The notes: generated from the sequence alone by a model not told the origin. A stretch of 64,000 bases of DNA from Ascaphus truei (GCA_036426205.1 CM071568.1:43598841-43662840), one strand, 5' to 3'. Counted from the first letter of the stretch, positions 1-35,182 are shown. Numbers and translations: made by a program.

Positions 1-1108
1 TTCTATCATGACAACCCCTGAACTAACATCACTCTTCCCCCTGCACCTCACATCCTCTCCCCTACAACCTCCCATCACTCTCCCCTTTGCACCTCCACAC
101 ACATCTCTCTTGCACCTCCATCACCTCTCCCGCACCTCCCATACTCTCCCCCCTGCAACTCCATCACCTCCCCTGCACTCCCATCCACACTCTCCCCCCG
201 CACCTCCCATCACTCTCTCCCCTGCACCTCCAATCACCTCTCCCCCTGCCACCTCACATCATCTCTCCCCTGCACTCACATCCTCTCCCCCCCTGCAACT
301 CCACATCAACCCCCCCCTGACCTCCATCACTCTCCCCTCTGCACCTCCCATCCCTCTCCACCTCTGCACTTCCCACCCCTCTGCCCCCCTTGACTTCCCA
401 TCACTCTACCCCCCTGAACCTCAATCCCTTCCCCCCTGCACCTCACATCCCTCTCCCCCCTGCACCTACTACCTCTCCCCCCCGCACCTCACTAACATCT
501 CCCCCTGCACATCACATCCCTCTACCCACTTGCACCTCAACACACCTCTTCCCCTGCACCTCCCATCCCTCTCCCCCCTTGCACTTCCCACCCCTCACCC
601 ACCCTTGCACTTCCCACCCCTCTCCCCCCTTGCACTTCCCATCACTCTCCCCCCCTGCACCTCCCATCACTCTCCCCCTCTGCACCTCCCATCCTCTCCC
701 CCTCTGCACCTCCCTCTCCCACCCTTGCATACCCTCTCACCCCTGCATTTCCATCACTCTCCCCCCCTGCACCTCACATCCCTCTCCCCTGCTACTCCCC
801 ATCACTCTTCCTCTTGCACTTCACTCACTCCCCCCCTGCACTCACATCCTTCTCCCCCCTGCACCTCACATCCCTCTCCCCCGCACCCCATCACCAACCC
901 CCGCACCTTACATACCTTCCCCCCTGCACCTCACATAATCTCCCCCCCTGCACTCACATCCTCTCCTCCCTCTGCACCTCACTCACTCTCCTCCTCTGCA
1001 CTTCACATCCCTCTCCCCTCTGCCCCCTCAAATCCCTCTCCCCTCTGCACCTCACATCACTCTCCCCCCTCTTGCTGCACCTCACATCACTCTCCCCCCC
1101 TACACCTC
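1..1108. repeat. Pyrimidine-rich minisatellite, about 20-26 bp unit
   Basis: Degenerate tandem repeats built on CACCTCACATCCCTCTCCCC and close variants fill this block. The + strand is almost purely C/T apart from CA steps. Unit length drifts, so long frames stay open in all three phases, but they encode only Pro/Ser/Leu/His-rich low-complexity peptides with no domain. I regard these frames as by-products of the repeat. Confidence 0.9.
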
Positions 1109-1230
1109 ACAAGGGAAAACAGAGTCGCGCCGCACGGTAAAACAGCATTTATTATTCAATATACACATTATTTACGATGTTTACTTGAAACAAAATTACA
1201 TTTTAAATACTTTCCTTCAAATTAAAATTA

Positions 1231-2010
1231 TTGCCCATATCAGCAGCCCCCACAGCCCATATCAGTAGCCCCCACAGCCGTCAGCATCCTTCCCCTCCCA
1301 TGTCGCATCCCCCCCCATGTCAGCATCCCCCCATGTCAGCATCCCCTCACCTCCCATGTCAGATCCCCCCTCCCAGCAGCATCCTCGCTCCCCTCCCAAG
1401 TCAGCATCCCCCCCACCCAAGTCAGCAGCCCCCCTCCCATGTCAGCGCCCCACTCCCATGTCAGCAGCCCCCACCCATGTCAGAAGCCCCCCACCCATGT
1501 CAGCAGCCCCACCAGTCAGCACCATGTCAACAGCCGCCACCTCCCATGTCAGCAGCTCCCCACCCATGTCAGCATCCCCCTCCCATGTCAGCAGCCCCCT
1601 CCCATGTCAGCGCCCCCCCCTCCCACCATGTCAGCGGCCCCCTCCCACCACGTCAGCAGCCCCCCCTTCCCCATCCCTGTCAGCACCCCCTCCCATGTCA
1701 ACCCCCCTCCCATGTAGCCCTCCAGCACACCCCCCCTCCCATGTCAGCACCCCCCTCCCATGTCAGCATCCTCCCTCCCCTCCCATGTCAGTAGCCCCCC
1801 ACCCATGTCAGCAGCCTCCTCCATGTCAGCAGTCCCCCTTCCATGCAGCAGCCCCCTCCCATGTCAGCAGCCCCCCTCCATGTCAGATCCCCCTCCCATG
1901 TCAGCATCCCCCTCCCATGTCAGCATCCTCCCCTCCCACGTCAGCAGCCTCCCTCCCCCTCCCATGTCAGCAGCCCCCTCCCATGTCAGCAGCCCCCCAC
2001 CCCCATGCTT
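1231..2010. repeat. Minisatellite with CCCATGTCAGCAGCCCCCTC unit
   Basis: Imperfect copies of a roughly 20-bp unit, CCCATGTCAGCAGCCCCCTC, run head to tail, some shortened or with CATCC replacing CAGCC. This is a different unit from the preceding block, and about 120 bp of AT-rich sequence separates the two. The open frames seen here follow from the repeat. Confidence 0.9.
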
Positions 2011-2012
2011 AC

Positions 2013-2260
2013 CTTGTGATGGTGATGGCGGCGGCAGGGAAGCGCGAGGGATGCAGCAGACCCGGAAGTTCCGGGTCGCGCTACACTGCTAGAGCGCGTC
2101 CCCGTGCTGGAGGAGGGAGGTGGGAGGTTAGGGGAGAGCGCGCACAGCCACTGCTGGAGCGCGTCCTTTTTTCCCAACCAGGGAAGGTGGGTGATGAAGA
2201 GGGGGGGTTGAAGGGGGTCCGTCGCGGGCCGTATGTTGTGCAGCCCTGTCCTAGATCGTA
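2013..2260. promoter_or_regulatory. CpG-rich candidate promoter of RRM2B (possibly bidirectional)
   Basis: A short GC- and CpG-rich block follows the minisatellite and lies about 0.9 kb upstream of RRM2B exon 2. It contains an inverted ETS-like pair (CCGGAAGTTCCGG, about 2061-2073) and several GCGCG stretches. On the minus strand CACAAG|GTAAGCAT (junction at 2013/2012) is a good splice-donor match, which would fit a divergent transcript. In mammals RRM2B has a CpG-island promoter. That this is the frog equivalent is inferred from position and composition only. Confidence 0.35.
2025..2186 (+). CDS. Speculative RRM2B exon 1
   Basis: RRM2B exon 2 starts in phase 0 right after an in-frame TAG that is part of its acceptor, and it has no early ATG, so a separate first exon is required. 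An ATG with G at +4 (2025) opens 54 codons that end at AAG|GTGGGT (2186/2187) in phase 0. The peptide (MAAAGKREGCSRPGSSGSRY onward) does not resemble the 16-residue human exon 1. GC-rich DNA is often open by chance, so this is a placeholder. An alternative donor, GAG|GTTAGG at 2126/2127, is also in phase. Confidence 0.15.
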
Positions 2261-2654
2261 TCAAGATAAGGAGGGAGAGACTTGAGGTGTTGCCCGTGCA
2301 AACTCCTTCACAGCTCCTAGTGATATCACACACAAGGTAGCCAAAGGGAATGACGCCCCATCCCCTGTCTCCACTCACCCTTTAAAAATACTCAGAAGTC
2401 TCTGCTTCTGTAAATATTAACTCTTTAAACATGTCGTTGCCATTCATTTCCAGCTCTAAAATGTATTAAGAAGCAAGTTCATACTATGCTGCAGTTTCTT
2501 CATCAAGAATGACTTCTCCAATCCCTATTTGGTACTTTTATGTTTAATTGTTTAAACAAAATGGTGCGGTTCGCGACTTTAAATGACACTATGTGACGCA
2601 GTTACATACGGTTTGTAAGCTGTTGCATGGAGAACTTTTGCGATTCGAGCCTTT

Positions 2655-3112
2655 GTTTCTAAACAGACCAGTCTGAGACCTGCAAATGCACCGCAAGTGG
2701 TATTTTTATTTACTGTACATTGGAGGGTTTTTGTCCTTTTATTTTACCCACCATAACTTTTTTAAGTTTGGTTATACCCACGTACCAGCTTCACATTGCT
2801 AGGCCGGCAACCAGCCTCGTACTGAGAGTGAAAAGGTTGGCGGTCTGTGAGTAGGTTTTACTGGCTATACAATTCTTTAACCCCAGCTGTGCTGAAAAGT
2901 GGTGTAATGCGGCAGGCACAAGCTCATAGGGGCCCATGTTAAAATGGATTAAGATGTAGAGGGACACACTGCGCTCATTTGCATGCCATTACCCAGAATC
3001 CCTGGCTGCAGTGGACGCACTGTTTGCTAAGCGATAATGGGGAAAGACAGAGTTTCCGACCTTTCTGAGACATGCAAAAACGCCACAAGTGGTCTTTTTA
3101 TTTTCTAAATAA
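2655..3112. repeat. Interspersed repeat family A, copy 1
   Basis: About 460 bp shared with 52425-52890 and 59830-60122. Landmarks are TTACCCACCATAA, GTGAGTAGGTTTTACTGGC, GCTGTGCTGAAAAG, TGTAATGCGGCAGGCA and ACCCAGAATCCCTGGCTGC. The motif CTGAGAC...CACAAGTGGT occurs at both ends in direct orientation, so the unit has short direct terminal repeats or is part of a tandem. The repeat ends about 25 bp before the exon 2 acceptor of RRM2B. I cannot name the family. Confidence 0.7.
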
Positions 3113-3136
3113 TGAAATGGTCTGTTCTCCTTGTAG

Positions 3137-27517
<24,381 letters not shown>

Positions 27518-27742
27518 GTCTTTGGATAAACTCTGAGCATTTCTTAGTCGGATGTACTTTCAGAGGTACATATGAAACATGGTATTGGGGCTGAAAGTAA
27601 GATAACTGAGTTCTGCATCCCCCTCTGGATTTTAACATGAAACTACTGAGCATCCTTTTATTTCTTTGCTTTCTGCTGGGAATGTTGTCAGTCGACTTGC
27701 AATGGGTTCCTGTGGCTGCTATTTTCCACCTAACATCTATAT

Positions 27743-28092
27743 CAGCGGTGCGCAAACTGTGGGGCGCGACCCCCAGGGGGGGCGCGACACTGCCGACGGG
27801 GGGCGCGGGGTTTACAGAGGCCCCGCGCGCTTCCCGAAGGCACTTAAATTAAGTGCCGGGGGAGCTGCAGGGCCTCTGTAAACCTAACTTACCGTGGCTC
27901 CGGCGGCTTCCTCCCTGAGTCGCCATGGCAACGCGGCGTCAAAATGACGCTGCGAGGTCATGTGACGTCACGTTGCTATGGCAACGTGACGTCATTACGC
28001 CGGAGCGCGGGTAAGTTGGGGTTGGGAGGGGGGCGCGGGAGTGAGGGGACAGCCGGCAGGGGGGCGCAGGGAAAAAAGTTTGCGCCCCCCTG
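27743..28092. mobile_element. hAT-like element in RRM2B 3' flank, right flank lost
   Basis: CAGCGGTGCGCAAACT at the start and AGTTTGCGCCCCCCTG at the end are inverted (14 of 16). ATCTATAT precedes it (27735-27742), but ACCTCTCC follows it, so the expected 8-bp duplication is missing here. The interior has GCGACCCCCAGGGGG and a palindromic CACGTTGCTATGGCAACGTG. Confidence 0.85.
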
Positions 28093-28093
28093 A

Positions 28094-28262
28094 CCTCTCC
28101 GCTCCTGACCCGGCTTACCCACGACGATCCGTACCTCTCCGCTCCTGACCCGGGATTACCCACGACGATCCGCACCTCTCCGCTCCTGACCCCGGCTTAC
28201 CCACGACGATCCGTACCTCTCCGCTCCTGACCCGGGATTACCCACGACGATCCGCACCTCTC
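28094..28262. repeat. 40-bp minisatellite with about 81-bp higher-order period
   Basis: CCTCTCCGCTCCTGACCC starts at 28094, 28134, 28175 and 28216, with a weaker unit at 28257. Units alternate between CGGCTTACCC and CGGGATTACCC, giving a two-unit higher-order repeat. It starts directly after the hAT-like terminus. Confidence 0.85.
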
Positions 28263-28587
28263 CAATCCCGACCTTGGCTAAGTATCACTGACCATCCTGA
28301 CCTCTCCTACCCTGACCCGGCTACCTCGACCAATCTACACTCCAGACGCGCCCTCGCGGCTGTGGGTTGGCGTTTATCAAATCCCAACCTCAGCCTCGCG
28401 GTCACGCCTTGTTTGTGGTGAGCACATCATTACAATTTTATAGAGGACTATTTTCAGACAAATAAAGATTCAGTCGAATGTCCGACCACCCTTTGGGAAG
28501 CGCATAAAGCGACTGTTACAGGACAATTCATTTCCATGGCCTCACATAGGAAAAAACCTCAATCAAGAAAAGCTAACAAGGAAAATA

Positions 28588-28968
28588 ACGGAGTTACATA
28601 GTTACATATTTACATAGTAGATGAGGTTGAAAAAAGACATAGGTCCATCAAGTTCAACCTATGCTAAATTTAGACAACAGATACTTTATCCTATATCTAT
28701 ACTTACTTATTGATCCAGAGGAAGGCAAACAAAAAAACCCATTAAGGGGAAAAATTAATTCCTTCCTGACTCCAAGAATTGGCAATCGGATTAATCCCTG
28801 GATCAATATCCTTCCCATGTATACGTATTTGGTATATCCCTGTATACCTTTCCCATCTAAAAAGATGTCCAACCTTTTTTTGAACAAATCCATTGTATCT
28901 GCCATCACAGTCTCCATGGGTAATGAATTCCACATTTTAACTGCCCTTGGAGCAGGAATATAAAAGAC
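28588..28968 (-). mobile_element. LINE 3' end (CR1/L2-type), minus strand
   Basis: ACATAGTAGATGAGGTTGAA and the following block recur at 36029-36372. On the minus strand the frame reads MWNSLPMETVMADTMDLFKK then RLDIF, which resembles the C-terminal end of CR1/L2-like LINE ORF2 (WNSLP...FK.RLD). 5'-truncated, as is normal for LINE copies. The clade is not certain. Confidence 0.6.
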
Positions 28969-29170
28969 GCCCCGTGCAAAAAGATTTATACGTTATTGCG
29001 ACAGGCCAGGGAGGAACTACAAAGATTAAAGCTGGAGGACACAGAAAAGGCCTTAAAATGGACTCAACAAACCTATTCTGATAAGGGTAATAAGGCCGAC
29101 AGGCGGTTGGCGAGTACATTTAGGGGGTCAGAGCTAGAGCACAGGTCTCGGCTATAGAACAGGGAAAGAG

Positions 29171-29700
29171 AAACACACACACATTCCCAGTTAGCTCAAA
29201 CTCCTACACCCACCACATCATGAATATATATATTTGTCAAAATGAGTGCTACTGGGCGTGGCAAATGTACACAACAAGAGACAGGGGTGCCCAATGCTAC
29301 ATCCAATTGACAAAACATATATGGTAATAAGTACAAAGTTTAAATACTTCAATAATAATTGTAATAACTTGGTTATTTAGTAAAACCCTTTGGCCAAAGC
29401 GTCGTAAGCCTGCATACCAAAACGTCAAGATATAACCAAATTAATGCAGTTCCTAACACTAAAACTGTGAACCCTTCCTTTTACCTCTGTATGAGGGGTA
29501 GCAACTGCAATGAGTCCTGTCTCTTCAGCAAAATGCCAGAACCTCCCAAGTTAAAAAGGTGGGGAGGGGTGGGTGAGCTGGACTTGGGGGGGGTGCCACC
29601 TACCTCCATTTAACGTGACCAGTCAGAAATTGATTAACACACATATTCCCAGATAGCTCAAACTCCTACACCCACCACATCATGAATATATATATTTATG
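29171..29700. repeat. Repeat family B fragments (CAGGGGTGCCCAATGCTAC)
   Basis: ACACACATTCCCAG...CCTACACCCACCACATCATG, then GGGGTGCCCAATGCTACATC and TTTGGCCAAAGCGTCGTAAG match the palindromic copies at 35262-35700 and 60836-61556. The first block is repeated at 29636-29700, so two copies or a rearranged copy lie here. Confidence 0.7.
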
Positions 29701-30089
29701 CCAAGGGAAAGAGAGAAGTTACGCATAACCCCTTATTAATTGCTAAGGAGTTTTCCAGATTCTATAATAAATTGTACAATCTGGATTTGACAGACTTCAC
29801 TGCTAAACAAGTGACTCTAGAACAAAATGACGAATATTTGAAGGACTGCGATCTCCCTCGGCTGAGACAAAAAAAGAGAGAAAAGTCCCAAACGTAAAAT
29901 ATCACAAAAATATAGAACAAAAAAATACCAGTCCTTCCTTAAAATTGTAAGGAGAGAACGAAAGAATGAAATCCAAGAGAGTCCTACACGCCCACTCTTT
30001 CCTCTCTGTACACTGTAGTTCTCTTGTTTCTAATTCCTCATGGTTATAGGGTTCTGAAAAACAGAACACAGAAACCATGCGCATAGTAT

Positions 30090-30817
30090 TCTGAGTGATT
30101 GGAACTCTCCCCCAGATACTCGCTACTTAAGCAAAGCTGCAAAAACCATTGCGCAGTATCTCTGAGTGATTCGAACCCTCTCCCCAGCTACTCCGCTATA
30201 CAAGCAAAACTGCAGAAAGCCATTTGCGCAGTATCTTCTGAGTGATTGATACCTCCCCCGGCTACTCGCTACTTACAGCAAAACTGCAGAGAAAGAGAAA
30301 GAAAGCCATTGCGCAGTATTTCTGAGTGATTGGAACTCTCCCCCCCCCCCCCCAGCTACTCGATACTTACAGCAAAACTGCAGAAAGCCATTGCGATAGA
30401 TCTTCTGAGTGATTGGAACTCTCCCCCCCCCCCCCCAGCTACTCGCTACTTACAGCAAAACTGCAGAAAACCATTGCGCAGTATCTTCTGAGTGATTGGA
30501 ACTCTCCCCCCGGCTACTCGCTACTTACAGCAAAACTGCAGAAAGCCATTGCGCAGTATCTTCTGAGTTGATTGAACTCTCCCCCCCCCCCCCCAGCTAC
30601 TCGCTACTTACAGCAAAACTGCAGAAAACCATTGCGCAGTTATATTCTGAGTGATTGGAACTCTCCCCAGCTAACTGGCTAGTACAGCAAAACGGCAGAA
30701 AACCATTGCGCGTATCTTCCTGAGTGATTGGAACTCTCCCCCCCCCCCCCCCCCCCCCCCCCAGCTAACTCGCTATTACAGCAAAACGCAGAAAACCATT
30801 GCGCAGTATCTTCTGAG
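30090..30817. repeat. Minisatellite, 71-95 bp unit, with poly-C tracts
   Basis: GAGTGATTGGAACTCTCCCC recurs at about 30093, 30164, 30240, 30324, 30407, 30490, 30564, 30649 and 30722, followed each time by AGCTACTCGCTACTTACAGC and GCAGAAA(A/G)CCATTGCGCAG. Spacing varies with C-run length; the longest run is about 25 C at 30738-30762. Many small indels look like sequencing noise. Confidence 0.9.
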
Positions 30818-31326
30818 TCAGGGCTGCACAACACGCGGCCCGCAAGCCGCATGCGGTCACGCCTGGCTCTCTGTGCGGCAGCTCGATGAGATTTAAAAAA
30901 AAAAAAAAAACTTTGAAAAAAAAAATCGGTGATCACCCGCGGTCCGGCGGCATGCGCAGGCGCGCTCGCTCCTTGCTCCCCCCCCCCACCCCCCCGCTCG
31001 CACACGTGGGAGGAGGGGGGGGAAGTCACAGCCAGCTGAGCTTTTCTGCGGCCGCTCCCCCCCCGTCCGAACGTGGATGTGCAGGGGGTGGGGGGTGAGT
31101 GTGGGTGCATTGAGGTGAGGTGCAGGAGGTTGAGGTGCAGGGAGGTGAGGTGAGGGGGGTGAGGTTGCAGGGGGGATTGGGCAGGGGAAGGGGGGGAGGG
31201 GAGGGGAAAGGGGGGAGGTGGAGGGGGGAAGGGGGGGGGTGCCGAGGCTGAAGAGGATGGGATGGGAAGGGGGGCGGGGTTGGGGCAGGGTGGGACCTCC
31301 CCTTTATTTTTTTTTTTTTTTTCCCC
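30818..31326. other. GC-rich, low-complexity block; hAT-like left end
   Basis: CAGGGCTGCACAACACGCGG (from about 30819) resembles a hAT-type terminus. It is followed by an A run, CpG-rich sequence, a G-rich imperfect repeat (GAGGTGAGGTGCAGGAGG-like, 31080-31290) and a T run at 31304-31321. No matching right terminus was found. Long frames here are compositional. Confidence 0.45.
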
Positions 31327-32373
31327 CACCAGTTAAACAGCAAAGTATAACCACACATGCACAAGTCTAATGCAGTGGCCAGAGAAATGTTCAATAAAAT
31401 ACTGCATGCTGACATTGTTTGAACCATTAATAAGTAAAAGTCATTATTATTTTTCAAACCAGAAATCTTCCTGGCCACTTCATAAGACTACGGCCCACGA
31501 TTAATAAGCAGCTCTAACTTTCACCCGAATGGGATTTTGGTGTGCTAAGTGTTCAGAAGTACTCTCTAACTTTGTGTTGGGACTTCGTAGGGTTGACAGA
31601 CTCTGTTGGCTTCTCCAAAAATACTGGACACAATGGTGAAAGGTGTGACATGCTAAAGACGCGCACACACACACACACACACAACAACCCCTATCACCAC
31701 TCCATACTGTTGCCTCCTCTCCTTGGACCCACCCCAGGCTCCTGAAACCTCCTCCAGATTGGCTGTTTTCCTGGCAGCAGCCAATCAGATGGAGGAAGCT
31801 GCCCAGCCCCCTAGCAACAGCCCTGCTCTCTCCCTGCTTGGGGAAATCCCACAGCCCCAAGCCGGTCAGGTCACTATGTCCAGAGAGGTATACCGGACAC
31901 ATACCACCTCTCATTTTTTTCTGTACAGTGTGTCCAAATACAGGACAGCCTGGTTCAATACTGGACACCTGGCATCCCTAGGTGGGAGAGCGGTGGGTGC
32001 GTAACAGCTCAGAGTTTTTTTTTAAAGCTTCTTGAAGTTCATTGCGATTTTATTCGAACAATAAATCAGCAATTTGGGCCAAACTGAATTATATTTTTTT
32101 AAATAGCATTGAACCGCTCTATTTTCAGCCCTAGAAATCCCCCTGTTCCCCAGATAGGTACAGTTTTTCGTTGCCGGTGCTGTTCCTGGGTATGTAAACA
32201 TGGCAGCCTTGGTCATCCAATAAGAACTCGCAACATCATCTGTTGCAGAATTCTACTGGTCCACGGTTTGGTGGCCATTTTGATTTCTAAAACAGGAAAC
32301 ACCAGCACCTAAAACTGTGCATATCTTGGGAACGGGTTGGGGGGTTGAATAACTTTCTTTCTTAATTCTTTAG

Positions 32374-32484
32374 GAGTTTTTAACAGAAGCTTTACCAGTG
32401 AACTTATTGGCATGAATTGCACATTGAGAAGACTTACATTGAGTTTGTGGCCGATCGACTGCTTGGGGACTTGGGTATTCAAAG
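32374..32484 (+). pseudogene. Frameshifted copy of RRM2B exon 8
   Basis: 111 nt against 114 in the intact exon. Three single-base losses (GTGAAC for GTGAATC, ATTGAGAAG for ATTGATGAAG, GGGGACTTG for GGGGAACTTG) break the frame. Splice sites TTTAG and GTAAAA are kept. It is probably the same exon read with errors, not a true pseudogene. Confidence 0.85.
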
Positions 32485-33829
32485 GTAAAAGACAAAACGT
32501 TTTTGTATGTCTGTACAATTTATGTATATAGGGCCAACAATGTACTCAAGAGCTTACAGTTTCATTTATTTGCACTTTTTCCTTTGAACTTCTTCAATTC
32601 CAAAGGTTGTGTCATTTTTTATTATAGTTCTCCAACTAGAAAATTGTATGCAACGTGGTTTTAATACAGGCTCATTATTTACATCGTCCTGGCTGCACAC
32701 GAAGTTGTTTTCTAGTACCTGGGTGCTTCGTCCTTTATTACCGTCCTCATATACATTCTGTCACACTGGCTTATGTGGGAATCGTGGCATTGAGGACAAT
32801 TAATAGTGACCAGTGATGCGCTGGTTGATTTAAAGAGAAAATAGTCGGTCAGTGTAAAGATGCAATCCCTATTAAAATGTTATTTTTCGTTATCTAAAAA
32901 TATATAGCACCCTATTTTCCTTTTTAATAGTTAGCAGTCATGCTATGTGATTAAATGAGTAAGGTAATTTTTTTTCTTTTCTTTTTGCCTGTTTTTATTT
33001 TTGTCGTATTTTAATTTCTTGTATGCCATTGTTTATTTTAGTGAATTACAAAATTAGATACATGCATAATAAATCCACTGTATAAGAAAATGGCAGATTT
33101 CCCCAAAATGCATTTAATTGATTAGATCTAGAGTGCTGCATCAATAAAAATGGTTAGCGTCCCTGTACAAAACTGTTCAATAAAATAGATTATTAGGGAT
33201 ATAACCTTTTGAGAGAAGGATATATTGAGAAAGGAAACACAAAAGTGTGATAGCCATTGTCACTTGTTTACTGCTAAGCACCTAAATGGTCATCGTCTGC
33301 AATCATCACTTTAATGATTATATACCCCGTCTTTCTGATGAAATCAGTGATGGAGTACATTTATTTACAGATGGAGGAAATCACTTCGCTTAATTGAAAT
33401 AATTTAATTTATATATATATTTCTCCTTATGAATGACTTTTTTCCTCTACAAAAAATAAGCTTAGTAACAGTAGCTAAAGCACGGGGGTGTATGTGCATT
33501 GTAGCAGTGGTGCCATTGCAGTGGCACCCGGCGATCAAATTACATATTATTCATAGCCAGCAACAGAAGGTTATCCACATTGCAAATTCTGTGTCAAGAG
33601 GCAGACATGATAGCAAGACAGTGACAGCATTATTTTGGTCGTGGCCGGATATTTTTAACAACCTCCTGGATTAACATGGATAAGAATATAGTGATCATCG
33701 AAGATCCAACATAGCAATGCATTACTGGCACTCTTCACTTAATAGTTTGTTGGTCCCTGGGACACTAAGCACAGATCCACAGAAGGGTACTTGGCTTTAG
33801 CACGCCTCAGCTCCCGTTCATATGAATTA

Positions 33830-34081
33830 GGCCGCGATTATAGTTGCGGCACGCATGACGTCACGCGTGCGAAATGCACTAGGCTGGAGGCGAACGAGAG
33901 GCATGCTGGACGTGGCTGTGACGTCATGAGTGGTTCGCTCTCAATGGCTGAACCGCTCACGTGAGCGGCCGTCGCACGAAAAAAAACGACTCTTAAAATG
34001 TATTTTCAAAAATCGCGCGCTCTATGGCCTGCTTAGAGGTATGGCCTTTTGCTCGCGCGAGTGGCCACTACAGTCGCGGCC
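33830..34081. mobile_element. Second copy of MITE H3 in the duplicated segment
   Basis: Same element and same TTA flanks (33827-33829, 34082-34084) as 26939-27195, shorter by small deletions (for instance GTGAGCGG for GTGATGCGG). Confidence 0.75.
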
Positions 34082-34249
34082 TTAGGAGCAAATGCATGCT
34101 AAAGCTTAGCCCTATCATGGATTGGGCCTTAAGTCAATGCATTTATATCCTCTGGCACTGAAGGCATTACGGGGACATAGAGCAGAGGCAGCCCTGTGGA
34201 TGAATAGCGACATTATCCCAGATCTTGCCAACACTTTTGTCTATTCCAG

Positions 34250-34402
34250 GTCTTTCAAGTAGAAAACCCGTTTTGATTTCATGGAGAACATCTCTTTGGA
34301 AGGGAACAAATTTCTTTGAGAAGCGGGTGTCTGAGTACCAGCGGTTTGCAGTCATGGCACACAACGGCAGACAATGTTTTCACTCTGGATGCAGATTTTT
34401 GA
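34250..34402 (+). pseudogene. Frameshifted copy of RRM2B exon 9
   Basis: 153 nt, the same net length as the intact exon, but with +1 T (CCCGTTTTGAT), -2 (GGGAACAAAT for GGGAAGACAAAT) and +1 A (CACACAACGG). The frame is lost and regained. The stop region is conserved. Confidence 0.85.
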
Positions 34403-34617
34403 GTCTTTGGATAAACTCTGAGCATTTCTTAGTGGATGTATTAGAGGTACATATGAAACATGGTATTGGGGCTGAAAGTAAGATAACTGAGTTCTGCATC
34501 CCCTCTGGATTTTAACATGAAACTACTGAGATCCCTTTATTTCTTTGCTTCTGCTGGGAATGTTGTCAGTCGACTTGCAATGGGTTCCTGTGTGCTATTT
34601 TCACCTAACATCTATAT

Positions 34618-34968
34618 CAGCGGTGCGCAAACTGTGGGGCGCGACCCCCAGGGGGGCGCGACACTGCCGACGGGGGGCGCGGGTTTACAGAGGCCCCGCG
34701 CGCTTCCCGAAGGCACTTAAATTAAGTGCCGGGGGAGCTGCAGGGCCTCTGTAAACCTAACTTACCGTGGCTCCGGCGGCTTTCCTCCCTGAGTCGCCAT
34801 GGCACGCGGCGTCAAAATGACGCTGCGAGGTCATGTGACGTCACGTTGCTATGGCAACGTGACGTCATTAAGCCGGAGCGGGGTAAGTTGGGTTGGGAGG
34901 GGGGGCGGGGAGTGAGGCGGAGAGGGGACAGGCAGGGGGGCGCAGGGAAAAAAGTTTGCGCCCCCCTG
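34618..34968. mobile_element. hAT-like element with intact 8-bp target duplication
   Basis: Same element as 27743-28092. Here ATCTATAT lies on both sides (34610-34617 and 34969-34976), the 8-bp duplication expected of hAT. The junction with downstream sequence is therefore the authentic one. Confidence 0.9.
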
Positions 34969-35182
34969 ATCTATATCATCAGCAAGCAGCACAAAACAAA
35001 ACAGGTTTCCTGAGTATGCCATTTATGAGCCAGTCCTGAAACAGCTGCTGCACCTTTAGCCAAATACACCCCTATCTTTCTATGATATGTCTTGTACAAG
35101 ACACTCGGCTCCTACCATGGTATCCTTAGTACAGGACACTCTGCTCTTCTCATGGTCTCTTCAGCTCTTACTATGGTATCCC

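Larger units (their letters stand above)
31327..34968 (+). repeat. Duplicated segment, indel-rich copy
   Basis: Second copy of 24398-28092. Differences are overwhelmingly single- or two-base insertions and deletions, with very few substitutions, in exons, introns and repeats alike. It is followed by the correct 8-bp hAT target duplication and the downstream sequence. This looks like unpolished long-read sequence of the same locus rather than an old duplication. Confidence 0.9.

Noticed and set aside
8..1225. 405-codon open frame rich in Pro, Ser, Leu and His
   Set aside because: It lies wholly in a pyrimidine-rich minisatellite; the other frames are open too and there is no domain.
1317..2285. 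322-codon open frame over the CCCATGTCAGCAGC array
   Set aside because: Repeat translation for most of its length; only the last part (after 2019) was kept, as a weak exon 1 candidate.
1986..2378. 130-codon minus-strand frame with HHHH
   Set aside because: GC-rich shadow frame crossing a good splice donor; no recognisable family.
28654..28935. 93-codon minus-strand protein gene
   Set aside because: It is the C-terminal remnant of a LINE reverse-transcriptase frame, repeated at 36029; annotated as a mobile element.
30090..30817. CRISPR-like array
   Set aside because: Units are continuous tandem repeats without unique spacers, in a vertebrate gene region.
30679..31478. Pro/Ser-rich minus-strand frames of 216 and 150 codons
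   Set aside because: They follow from G-rich low-complexity sequence and cross the duplication boundary.
31327..34968. A second RRM2B gene or processed pseudogene
   Set aside because: It contains introns, so it is not processed, and differs from the first copy nearly only by indels. An assembly artefact is more likely.
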